Below, one piece after another: positions 1 to 9,443 of a stretch of DNA of 39,289 nucleotides (its first letter is position 1; the number at the start of each line of letters is the position of its first letter). This stretch comes from Saccoglossus kowalevskii. Lineage: Eukaryota; Hemichordata; Enteropneusta; Harrimaniidae. A program made the position numbers and the translations under genes. The stretch is from contig NW_003116455.1 in assembly GCF_000003605.2 (NCBI RefSeq), forward strand, positions 439,225-478,513, read 5' to 3'. The notes below the pieces were generated by a model, which was not told the DNA's origin, did no database searches, and saw only the letters and a program-made list of their open reading frames with translations.

Positions 1-140
1 CATAATTTCAACCATGCCTCTCAAATATGGCATATCAATTTCCACCATGGCGACTGGAACCCTTCTTACAGTACGATCAACCCTCAATATATGACCCATC
101 TTTTTTGTATACTGGTCATCTGGTACCAAGCTCTTTTTGA
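1..140 (-). pseudogene. Continuation of the retroelement protease in a shifted frame
   Basis: The shifted minus-strand frame from about 140 down to base 1 stays open and reads like the body of a Gypsy protease (MGHILRV; RRVPVAMVEIDMPYLRG). It directly continues the DTG motif of the preceding frame. The change of frame falls at an A-run (plus strand gctctttttg, about 130-139), consistent with loss of one base. The rest of pol is beyond the window edge. Confidence 0.6.
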
Positions 141-1601
141 TATAATGCCATTACACCCAGTGTCTCTCAACATGATCACAGCTGTGTCACCAACCTTCCC
201 TTGACCCACAGGCAAAGTCCTGTCCTCCACAACACCACTTCGATCCATACATGCACCATTCACAACCTTTAACTGCTCCCCCAATGCCAACAACAAATGG
301 TCCTTCTCAGTCATTTCAGGCACATCACTGTTAATTTGAACAGCAAAGCAAGCACTGATATTAGACTCCTCTTTAACCACTACAGCTGCGCCAGTGCTGG
401 GTTTGACACTCTTTCTTTCTTGACCCCTGCGTTGTCCACTACGGCAGAACTTAACCAAATGTCTTGTGACACCACACTGAAGGCACTGTTCACTTTTGTC
501 GTGGTTGACATCAGTAACATGGGATGGACATTGTGCTGCTCGATGACCAACACCCTGACATACAAAACACCGGATACTACTACACTGTCCCACATCAGTA
601 TTTCTAATGGCAGTCTTATTATCATTACACCTCACCTGGTCCTTCATGGATAACTGTTGACCATGTGCCACTAGGTACTGCTTTGCTATTACTGCCAACT
701 CATCTAAATCTTTAGGTGCTCTTTCTTTAAGATAAACTGCAGGATCTCTTGTACAGGCACCAATAAACTGCTCCTTCACCATCAAGTCGGTAACACCATC
801 ATATGTTGCTGCAGTGCCTGACAACTCAACCCACTTAGCAAAATAATTCTTAAGCCGCACAATTAACTGGTCAGGACTTTCAGAACTTTCAGGTTTGATT
901 TCACGAAATCGCTTTCTGTACCCATCCTCTGTGAAATCGTATCTTGTCAACAGCGCCACCTTCACACGATCATAGTCAACTGCATCAGTGTTGGACATCC
1001 TGGAATATACTTCCAGTGCTCTACCAGTCAACAGTGCACCCAATTTTGTGGCCCATCCATCTCTATGCCAACTCGCATTTGTTGCAAATCTCTCAAACCG
1101 CAATAAATAACTATCAAGTTCGTCTTTACCATCAACAAATGCAGACAACTTTGGTGACTGTGCATCACTGACAACATTTCGTTGACCGCCAAAATCAGCC
1201 TGTTCGAACCCCGGGATTGCTGCTTGCAGCTCTGATCTCCCCAACTCAAATTCTCTTTCCTTTTCATCTGCTTCCAGTCGTAACTTTTCCTTTCTTTCCT
1301 CAATCTCCATTTTCCTTACCTCTGCTTCCCTTTCCTTTTCTCGCTGTTCTGCTTCCATTCGCAATTTCTCTCTTTCACCTGCTTCCGCTTCCAGCCGTAA
1401 CTTGTCCTTTATCTCCATTTTCCTCACCTCTGCTTCTATTTCCATTTTTGCCTTTCTCTCTTCCCTCGCCGCTTGTCTGTCAGTCCGCTGAAAACTGAGT
1501 TGCTCCAAAATAAATTTCCTTTTGTCTTCTCCAGTCATTTCCAGTTCATCCACCCGTTCCAGCAACTCTTGTATCGACATATCTTTCATCTCGCTGGCCA
1601 T
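84..1601 (-). CDS. Gag polyprotein with start of protease, Ty3/Gypsy retrotransposon
   Basis: This 505-residue frame begins about 26 bp after the primer-binding site. Residues 1-130 are a highly charged coiled coil with a repeated EAEVRKMEI motif. Residues about 145-320 resemble the SCAN-like capsid of retroelement Gag (LDSYLLRFERFA; LGALLTGRALEVYSRM). Residues about 340-395 hold two CCHC zinc knuckles (CFVCQGVGHRAAQC and CLQCGVTRHLVKFC) for RNA binding. Near residue 480 comes LRDTGCNG, the DTG active-site motif of the aspartic protease, so gag and protease share one frame. The frame then leaves the protease register after an A-run near base 135 and stops at 84. Capsid, nucleocapsid and protease roles are inferred from these family motifs. 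The element is probably non-autonomous unless the shift is a sequencing error. Confidence 0.85.
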   Translation of the reverse strand: MASEMKDMSIQELLERVDELEMTGEDKRKFILEQLSFQRTDRQAAREERKAKMEIEAEVRKMEIKDKLRLEAEAGEREKLRMEAEQREKEREAEVRKMEIEERKEKLRLEADEKEREFELGRSELQAAIPGFEQADFGGQRNVVSDAQSPKLSAFVDGKDELDSYLLRFERFATNASWHRDGWATKLGALLTGRALEVYSRMSNTDAVDYDRVKVALLTRYDFTEDGYRKRFREIKPESSESPDQLIVRLKNYFAKWVELSGTAATYDGVTDLMVKEQFIGACTRDPAVYLKERAPKDLDELAVIAKQYLVAHGQQLSMKDQVRCNDNKTAIRNTDVGQCSSIRCFVCQGVGHRAAQCPSHVTDVNHDKSEQCLQCGVTRHLVKFCRSGQRRGQERKSVKPSTGAAVVVKEESNISACFAVQINSDVPEMTEKDHLLLALGEQLKVVNGACMDRSGVVEDRTLPVGQGKVGDTAVIMLRDTGCNGIISKRAWYQMTSIQKRWVIY

Positions 1602-1626
1602 ATTGTCTTCTATATGTCTTCACTGT

Positions 1627-1643
1627 TCCCGGACGAGCCCCCA
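1627..1643 (-). other. Primer-binding site, tRNA-Pro type
   Basis: The minus strand reads TGGGGGCTCGTCCGGGA, matching 17 bases of the classic tRNA-Pro primer site used by many gammaretroviruses and some Gypsy elements. It sits two bases inside the LTR end, the usual spacing for minus-strand priming. Confidence 0.85.
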
Positions 1644-1645
1644 GA

Positions 1646-2098
1646 TGTCACACGCAACGTAATATTACCGTAATTGGTATAGTACAGGTGTGATGGTTCA
1701 AATACCAAAATGGCAACAGTAACAGAAAGACTTTCCTGGGGGCGATGATAAAATACGAACACGGAGCCAACAGATGAGGTTTCAACTGGTACTAGTATTA
1801 TTATACTCTGCAAACATCAAGTACAATAACGCGGTAAAACTCCACTACTCCAATGACTAGATACTTAAACTCCAATACAATTCAACGAGATCTCCGATCT
1901 GAACTCAGTGCTGAACAACTCCCCTATATATACCCCACTGTCTATAAATAGACATTACATCAGCATACATAATGAGTCTGGAACTTACTACAAATTTCTA
2001 GAATGTTCCATAACCTTCTATTGCCTCCTACAGTGTTCTATTACCTATTCAACCAGTTTCTAAAAAAAATCTAGAATATTCCACCCAGACATGTGACA
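1646..2098 (-). repeat. 5' LTR of a Ty3/Gypsy retrotransposon
   Basis: Read on the plus strand the block starts TGTCACA and ends TGTGACA, the inverted TG...CA ends expected of an LTR of 453 bp. On the minus strand it is followed, after two bases, by a tRNA primer-binding site and then a gag reading frame, so this is the 5' LTR of an element running leftward. It contains a TATA-like box at 1925-1932. The matching 3' LTR lies outside the window, so age and target duplication cannot be judged. Confidence 0.85.
1925..1932 (-). promoter_or_regulatory. TATA-like box of the LTR promoter
   Basis: An eight-base TATATATA run flanked by GGGG on both sides sits near the middle of the LTR, about 280 bp upstream of the primer site in element orientation. 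Transcription would begin shortly after it and run leftward into gag. The assignment rests on position and sequence only. Confidence 0.45.
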
Positions 2099-2207
2099 TG
2101 GAAGTGGTAAATAAGTTGTATGCGACAATTGGCTAATAAATAAGGTACACATCAACCCGTACCTAGACAACTGCTTGCCACACAACCAAAACAAAGTTGC
2201 TGAGGAC

Positions 2208-2230
2208 CCTTACATGCCGAGCATGTAAGG
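2208..2230. repeat. Perfect 10-bp stem hairpin within the DIRS-like remnant
   Basis: CCTTACATGC and its exact reverse complement GCATGTAAGG are separated by the three bases CGA. It lies between the reverse-transcriptase tail and RNase H remnants. No function is assigned. Confidence 0.7.
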
Positions 2231-2339
2231 CTAACACATGATTTAGTACACTAATTAGGCTTTTTAGTAAATCTAGTAAATAAAGTCCCGTCCACACCCG
2301 ACACGTCAGTTGGTGTTTCTGGGCATAGAGTTTGACACA

Positions 2340-2949
2340 CACGCATAACTCTGATAATCGATGCCTTTCTCACAGGTTGGGAAGTGCCCCTAATGGACGA
2401 ACAAGCCCAAGGAATATGGCCCCTGCATTGGATTCAGGGTCGCCATATCAATTGGCTCGAACTGAAAACAGTAAACTTAGCGCTGTGATACACCGGCTAA
2501 CCATAGTTTGGGGGCCACAGAGTTTGCACTGCATTGACAACGCAGTGGTGGTCATCTACAACAACAAGGAGGAGGAGACCAAATCCCCATCGTTGTCAGC
2601 TCTGGCAGAGAAAATTCTCGGTTGGTGCCTGGAATGCAATGTGGAGCTAACTGCACACCACCTTCCACAGGTGCGTAACAGTCGAGCGGATGCCCTCTCA
2701 CAGCGACTCCATTACCAGAACATGGAGTCGCAGGTACCCCCAAAGGATAGCCTCCAGACTGTTTCGGCTGTGAGGTCTCAAGATAGACCTATTCACCATA
2801 CCCCGGAATGCCACGCTCCCAATGTACGTGACATTCCTGCCAACTCTAGGAGTGTGAGCAATGTGGGCATTATCGATACCGTGGGCTCACATGGACGTGT
2901 ACGCCTTTCCTCCCTTCCTGCTGATTCACTGGGTACTGGAGAAATTTGA
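2340..2949 (+). pseudogene. DIRS-like RNase H and post-RNase H region, frameshifted
   Basis: The first acidic motif (LIIDAFLTGW) and the motif HINWLELKTVNLAL lie in one frame. The remaining RNase H motifs CIDNAVVVIYNN and NSRADALSQRL lie in another, so a shift occurs around 2480-2530. Three aspartates typical of RNase H can be placed. The domain would degrade the RNA strand of the replication intermediate. After 2750 the homology moves again to a third frame (WAHMDVYAFPPFLLIHWVLEKF). The pattern indicates neutral decay. Confidence 0.7.
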
Positions 2950-3089
2950 CTCTGGTGGCGACCAACGTGCCAACCAAGGCTTGATTTCCACTACTGGAAG
3001 TGTTAGTCGAGACACCGGTAGTGCTTTCAGACATCAAGGATCTGTTGTCTCAACCGGATGGCACACTACCAATGAGCCCTGCAGTGTAC

Positions 3090-4080
3090 CATTCACACAC
3101 ATGGATCTCAGTAGACTCGCACAGCCGGAAGGTTTATCTGAGCAGGCTGCCAACATCCTGACCAGGGCGAATATGGGTTCCATCAATGCAATCTACATTT
3201 CCAAGTGGCAGGCATATGTTGATTTGTGTAGTGGATGGGAGGTTGATCCATGACACCCCACTTTTGGCCAGGTAGCTGATTTTTTGTCCATCTGTTTGAC
3301 GAGTAAGGATTGTCCTATACAGCAATCGTTGGCTATAGGTCAGCATTGTCACCCACTAATGAGAACGCTTTGGGGACAAGATTGTCCTAATATTAGGAGA
3401 CTGCTTTACTGCTTTTCATAATCAGAGGCCTAGTCCCCAATCTAGGGAACCCAACTGGGTTTTGTCAGTTGTGTTGTCAGCTCTAAGTAGACCACCAATT
3501 GAACTGCTGGAATTAGCACCACTGAAATATTGGAAAACAGTCTTCCTACTAGCTCTCGTCTCTGGTAAGCATTGTTCTGAGTTAGGTGCCTTGTCCTTTT
3601 TGGACAGTTGTGCCACTTTTGTGGACAATCAAGCTATGCTAAACACGCGAATCAGGTTTCTCGCCAAGAACCAAATCTCAAGGCATGATCCACCACCAAT
3701 CGTCATCCCCCGTTTGGCCAATATTGTCATCCCGGAAGATCAGGAGTTGCTCCTATGCCTGATTTGAGCTTTGAATTGCTATGAGAGATGTACTAGGGAG
3801 TCGAGGCAAGGCAGCAAGGACATGTTTATGTGTTATGGTCAGGGTAAGCAGGATAGACCAGCCTCCTCAACTTCCATTTCTAGGTGGATCACTTCAACAG
3901 TGTTTGAGGTTCATGACCAACTGGCGTACTCACCACAGGGTCTACAGAGACACCAAGTACGAGCACATGAGGTTCGTGCGATTGCTAACTCATTAGCTCT
4001 TGCATCAGGTGCCCCCTCAAACAGGTGCTTAGGGCTGGCTTCTGGAGAACGCAAAACGTCTTTATCAAATATAACGTAAG
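3090..4080 (+). pseudogene. DIRS-like tyrosine recombinase, degenerate
   Basis: Frames at 3462-3767 and 3771-4079 match the DIRS tyrosine recombinase core: LSALSRPPIELLE, KTVFLLALVSGKHCSEL, ISRWITSTVFE and AHEVRAIANSLALASG. The HxxR box (HEVR) is intact. The position where family members usually carry the first catalytic arginine (consensus about KRRSEL) reads KHCSEL, so that residue looks lost. A candidate nucleophile tyrosine (FIKYNVRY) is readable only in a shifted frame at about 4055-4082. Such enzymes integrate a circular intermediate without target duplication. This copy looks dead. Confidence 0.75.
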
Positions 4081-4100
4081 ATACATGCAATCAATTGAGG

Positions 4101-5225
4101 AAGGCATTTTTAGGGTGGGTCTGTCATCACGGGTCAGATTTTGATTGTTGATGATTGTTGCCTGGATGATAACAGATATCCCTGCGCATAGGCAATAGAG
4201 CAGTCTTGACTACAGATTTGTGTGGAGAAGTTTCTCACATCAGTGCTCTTTGGACTATGCTCTCATGCAGAACTGTTTTGGTCTCTTCTTTTTGGAATGC
4301 CAGTTACCCCCGAAATTGCGTTGGGTCTAGCGTCCTCAGGCAATGCCGATCATATCACCCTATATTTTCACTATTGGGACAACACTGGCAAGGAAAGACA
4401 CCCTTTTTCTGGTCTTAGCTAGGTGGTAGTCACAAGTAAAGGCAAGATGGCGCTGACCTCTTGATCTTGTTCATGTGTTAAGTGACATAGGAGCAAATCA
4501 TGAGGTCATGGGGCTTCACCTGACCTAGATTTCTCTCTCTGTCATTGGCTGAATCGCAGACTAGGCGGGTTGAAAACCCTCTGCCTAAATCAATGTTTAT
4601 CAACACAGATGTCGTACATGTGCATCGCAATAACCACCGCCCTTTAAAACACAATGTTAATTTAATACAAAATAGTGAAGGAATACAAAGTTGGGTTGGC
4701 ATGAGATATGTTATTCTGCAGAATGCCTACACACTAAGTGATAACAAAATACAACCACACATACCTTGATGATACCTCAATGCAAATGAAAACAATAAAA
4801 CGACCTTTTACATTTACAATACAGAAAACTCGATCTGGCTAAGCTAAGGCCCCCAGGGTAAAATTAAGTTACCTGCAAGAGTCTTGATAAATCCCTCAAG
4901 CCCAACTCAACAACAGAAAGTCCAGTAACAAGTCACTATGTATGTGAATATGCCACCTACTGACCCGCAATAAACAGGCTCATGTTGTGTTACCCAGCTC
5001 TGCCAGAAGAGCGGCATTGGGGGTAATGAGAAATGAATATGTCGCATAACTTCCTATATCCCAATGCCAACACATGGTTCAAAGCTTCACCATCACAAAA
5101 TGCATCGTAGTTATAGCTAACACTCTCAGTTCGTGTCTTGGCTGATTTTCCCCATAACCCACCTGGAAAGTGTGGTACAATTCATTGGCGACTGCTGTTT
5201 TCCCCTTTCATGGCAAGTGTACATT
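4101..5225. other. No recognised gene; flank between DIRS remnant and minisatellite
   Basis: The first 60 bases may still belong to the DIRS 3' end (CNQLRKAFLGWVCHH reads in one frame). Beyond that I see only short frames without family resemblance. A short inverted pair around 4560-4590 (aggcgggtt and aaccctctgcct) is imperfect. I could not locate DIRS terminal repeats here. Confidence 0.5.
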
Positions 5226-6615
5226 GGAGCCTGAGTACCCCTGGATGCCAGTGCTTACTGAGCCCGAGTGTCCATTGATGCCAGTGCTTGCTGAGCCTGA
5301 GTACCCCTGGATGTCAGTGCTTGCTGAGCCTGAGTACCCCTTGATGCCAGTGCTTACTGAGCGAGAGTATCCCTGGTTGCCAGTTCTTGCTGAGCCTGAG
5401 TACCCCCGGATGCCAGTGTTTGCTGAGCCTGAGTATCCCTGGATCGGAGCCTGAGTACCCCTGGATGCCAGTGCTTACTGAGCCCGAGTGTCCATTGATG
5501 CCAGTGCTTGCTGAGCCTGAGTACCCCTGGATGTCAGTGCTTGCTGAGCCTGAGTACCCCTTGATGCCAGTGCTTACTGAGCCAGAGTATCCCTGGTTGC
5601 CAGTTCTTGCTGAGCCTGAGTACCCCCGGATGCCAGTGTTTGCTGAGCCTGAGTATCCCTGGATGCCAGTGCTTGCTGAGTCTAAGTACCCCTGGATGCC
5701 AGTGCTTATTGAGCCCGAGTACCCATGGATGCCAGTGCTGGCTGAGCCTGAGTAACTCTGGATGCCAGTGCTTGCTGAGCCTGAGTACCCCTGGATGCTA
5801 GTGCTGGCTGAGCCTGAGTACCCCATGATGTCAGTGCTTGCTGAGCCTGAATACCCCTGGATGCCAGGGCTTGCTGAGCCCGAGTACCCCTGGATGCCAG
5901 TGCTTACTGAGCCTGAGTACCCTGAATGCCAGTGCTTGCTGAGCCTGAGTACCCCTGGGTGACAGTGCTTGCTGAGCCTGAGTACCTCTGGATGCCAGTG
6001 ATTGCTAAGCCTGAGTACCCCTGGATGCCAGTGCTTACTGAGCCTGAGTACCCTGAATGCCAGTGCTTGCTGAGCCTGAATACCCCTAGATGCCGGTGCT
6101 TGCTGAGCCTGAGTACCCCTGGATGACAGTGCTTGCTGAGCCTGAGTACCCCTGGATGCTAGTGCTTGCTGAGCCTGAGTACCCCTGGATGCCAGTGCTT
6201 GCTGAGCCTGAATACCCATGGATGCCAGGGCTTGCTGAGCCCGAGTACCCCTGGATGCCAGTGCTTACTGAGCCTGAGTACCCCTGGATGCCAGTGATTG
6301 CTGAGCCTGAGTACCCCCGGCTGCCAGTGCTTGTTGAGCCTGAGTATCCCTGGATGCCAGTGCTTGCTGAGCCTGAGTACCCCTGGATGCTAGTTCTTGC
6401 TGAGCCGGAATATCCATGGATGCCAGTGCTTGCTAAGCCTGAGTACCCCTGGATGACAGTGCTTACTGAGGCAGAGTACCCCTGGATGCCAGTGTTTACT
6501 GAGCCTGAGTACCCCTGGATGCCAGTGCTCGCTGAGCCGGAGTACTCATGGATGCCAGTGCTCGCTGAGCCTTGAGTACCCCTGGATGCCAGTGTTAGCT
6601 GAGCCTGGATGGCAA
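5226..6615. repeat. 33-bp minisatellite, about 42 copies
   Basis: A 33-bp unit is repeated head to tail through about 1390 bp, with roughly 80-100 percent identity between neighbours. One plus-strand frame encodes EYPWMPVLAEP per unit and the minus strand encodes GYSGSASTGIQ. Higher-order structure is visible. A 220-bp block starting at 5227 recurs at 5447 with one mismatch over most of its length. A 32-bp variant unit (tgaatgcc junction) occurs at 5921 and again 131 bp later at 6052. Because 32-bp variants shift frame, no single plus-strand reading frame crosses the array. It is best treated as a non-coding minisatellite that happens to be rich in open frames. Confidence 0.95.
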
Positions 6616-9443
6616 TGCTCGCTTCTGGTGATGCAAGAGTTTGCATACTTGTCGCAGGCTCTACTTCCCCCTTATACCAGGAGCCAAGTTCAACCGTGGG
6701 ATGACAATAGGGGAGGCTGGTTTGTCAGGTTACCTGAAGAAGTGGTTAGTGCACTAGGTGACTGATGGTCAGTCAGGCTGCTAAAGAGAAAGATATATCT
6801 CATAACTAGCGATAGTGTCATTGTTGACCAGTCAACAAATGATGCAACATATTGCAGTTTATAGGGCAATTGCACAAAAACAAAAACAAGGTCGAATATA
6901 GTGTAGCTCCTCAGTGGCACTACAGCATGCATGCCAGACAGTACCTTGAACAGTGTTTTAATTGTGTCTTACTCAATGACGTTCCTACCCAAACTGACAG
7001 ACAACACAGTACAGACCTGATGGTTCCTACTAAGAATGTCTACCAGCTGAGTAATTAAAGGCTAGAAAGGATCTGTCTTGTATTGTGACACCAAGACTGG
7101 TGGTATTGCTTAGTGGATCTAGTAAAAATCGAATTATGCTCAGAGGAACTGGAGCATAGTTCTTGCCGGATCAGAGAATGAGCATAGCCTGTACCCATGT
7201 AAGTGAAGCAGCTCCAGTTCGATCAGAAAACAGGCGTTCCAAGTCGTCAGGTAATCTCATTGGCTGGTCTGTTAATATAGTGACCAGAGATTCAGCCAGA
7301 GTGGTACTATCAGTGTCATTTGTGTGTTTGATAGAATTTGGATGGGGTGTGTACACATGAATGATGATGGACATTGTATCCATGCCAGTGCTATCTGGCC
7401 AGGGGTGCGTGTCACAAACACTGGTTTTGGGTGGACAGTTCTTTGACAGTGTAAAATGAAATTTGCCAGTTAATGCCCCAAGTTTTATCCAAGTGTTTGT
7501 CAGTCAAAATGGAACCTTGTACGCTATTGGACAGGAAAATGTGAAAGGCTGAATGGAATTCGTGCCAAAATGTATGGAACCTGAATCAGAGATTTGGTGC
7601 AGACCTATGCTTGAACCTGCCAGGATGTTCGCAATATCTGGGTTTCTGTACATGCAGTGGGTTTGGCAACATAATGTTGTGTAGCTTTGCTCTACTACTA
7701 AAAGTGTATACAGGGTTGTTATTGACTCAGATGCAGACTTGCCGGAGATAAAATGCTTTTGTCATGTCTGGCGCAATAGTGACTGAAACATACATGTAAT
7801 CAAGGGGAACTTGCCTGTTGCTGATATCCCTGCTTGGTGTTTATGGTTGTGAAAATGTTGGATTGTTTCCACCACAGATGTTGGTGGAAACCCGTAATGC
7901 AGTGTGTTTCTTGGTGTTTCATTGACTATGCCTGCTGTCACCCCCTGGTTCAATATAGGGCCGAGGCTGTAACTATAAGTATGTGACCAATAGGTTGGCA
8001 CCAATTCTATGTTTGATTTGTATTTTGGTATGGCTTTGAGAACGTATGAGACCTTGAGAAGACCACATGGAATCTACGACAAACTGTACAGAACCTGAGA
8101 CTTGGGGTCCTTTCAGCGAGTTGAAAAAAGGCATATGTTTGTGTGGATGTGATTAATATTTTGTGCCAGCCATATACATTCACACTGTCCGACAAATGAA
8201 ATTTTGTGTTGCTATATTGGTTATACTTAATAGTTTGGAACATCGTGTGATTGAAATTCAATCTTAAAATGTCAGCTCGATAAAATATATTTTAAGAACT
8301 AAAATACTGTGAGGTTGGATTTTACGGCGGTATGTGGAAAGTTAGCAGAGTGGTGTCTCGCTGTGTACTGTTTGTAGAAATCAAAATACTTTTAAGACCA
8401 CTTAAACACACTGACATTGGTTGAATGTTGTTTGAAAATCTTACTAATGACAAGCAAGCCGACGAAGAGCATGGTAATATTAAATATTTTGTGTCTGCAG
8501 TTCACAACCACCGTACACAAAACACAGGTCAAGCTCAATTTCTTTATTCAATTATTGATGAAGTCAAACTACAATTCACAGGTTTGAGCAGGATTTTGAG
8601 GACAGTATGATAATTAATTTCATATAAGTGACGTCACATAAGTGTAGTTAGGATTTCAAAATCCAATAAAAATGATGAATGAGACAGTTTCTTACTAAGA
8701 CCAAACTTTTAGCATAGGATACTGATAAGAAATAACAAATTCATTAGACCATGTCATATTATTATTATTAACGTTTCGCTAATTATTGATCTATATCCAT
8801 CTTGCTAGTGGTGAAACACTGGCAAAAACTGACATCATACAAACGAAGTTGTTGTTAGTTGTAGTAACACAGAAATTAGTCGACTTTGAAAGTCAACTTC
8901 TCTGCGACTTTCTGGATAGTAAGCTGGCTGAGTACAAATGAAATTTAACACCTCTTTCCCCGTCATTGATCATCCAAGATGCGCGAAGTATCTTGAATCT
9001 ACTTTCTAAATGTGTTTATTGAGAAACTGTTTAAAGATAACAACCCAGAAGTGACCAGTTTTCTTTTTCAGGGGATATGCCCAGTAATTTATTTCCAAAA
9101 CAAGCAATTCAATGAATTCAACCTTTCAATATACAAATTATGTAACGTGGTAGGCCAAACATGTACCCCTACTAGACGTGATTTCTTTAAGGTTGCGGTC
9201 CTAAGTTTTAGTCAAGTACAAGTTGTTGTATTAGTAATAATAAAGTTTAAGTTGTGCTTTTGTTATAATGATGTATAAGACAATAACCTATAACTATTGC
9301 AATTACCAAAACTAATATTGTGTATCAAATTAGCATACTTTTATAACATAGATGTTATATACAAAACAGAACTGCATATGTCAAACAGATAATATAAAAA
9401 ACGTTTGCTTATATAGAGGTAAATACGTTATGAATGAATGAGT
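6616..9443. other. No recognised gene; 3' flank of the SPRY gene
   Basis: Short frames occur on both strands (for example minus 7171-7383 and 7762-8004) but none shows a domain, splice-supported extension or compositional signal that I recognise. The part just below 9444 would include the 3' UTR of the minus-strand SPRY gene. A (ATT)n run lies at about 8758-8769. Confidence 0.5.
9088..9093 (-). terminator. Candidate polyadenylation signal of the SPRY gene
   Basis: The minus strand reads AATAAA about 350 bases after the stop codon at 9444. A second AATAAA lies at 9015-9020. Either could end the transcript. No cleavage evidence is available. Confidence 0.3.

Larger units (their letters stand above)
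2140..4100 (+). mobile_element. Degenerate DIRS-like (tyrosine recombinase) retrotransposon, 3' half
   Basis: Several plus-strand frames line up, in order, with the C-terminal half of DIRS-type Pol. There is a weak reverse-transcriptase tail (INPYLDNCL at about 2155-2180), then RNase H (LIIDAFLTGW, HINWLELK, SRADALSQRL, about 2345-2710). A conserved post-RNase H segment follows (DVYAFPPFLLIHWVLEKF, about 2890-2950), and then a tyrosine recombinase (about 3100-4080). At least three frameshifts and internal stops separate the pieces, so it is inactive. The 5' part is absent, and the Gypsy LTR ends only about 50 bp upstream. The Gypsy element may therefore have inserted into or beside the DIRS copy. 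No DIRS terminal repeats were identified. Confidence 0.75.

Noticed and set aside
84-140. Programmed ribosomal frameshift between gag and protease
   Set aside because: The change of frame comes after the DTG active-site motif, inside the protease domain, where a programmed shift would make no functional protease in the zero frame. A single-base loss in an A run is simpler.
5226-6615. Regular array considered as a CRISPR array
   Set aside because: Units are contiguous 33-mers without unique spacers, and the genome is eukaryotic. It is a minisatellite.
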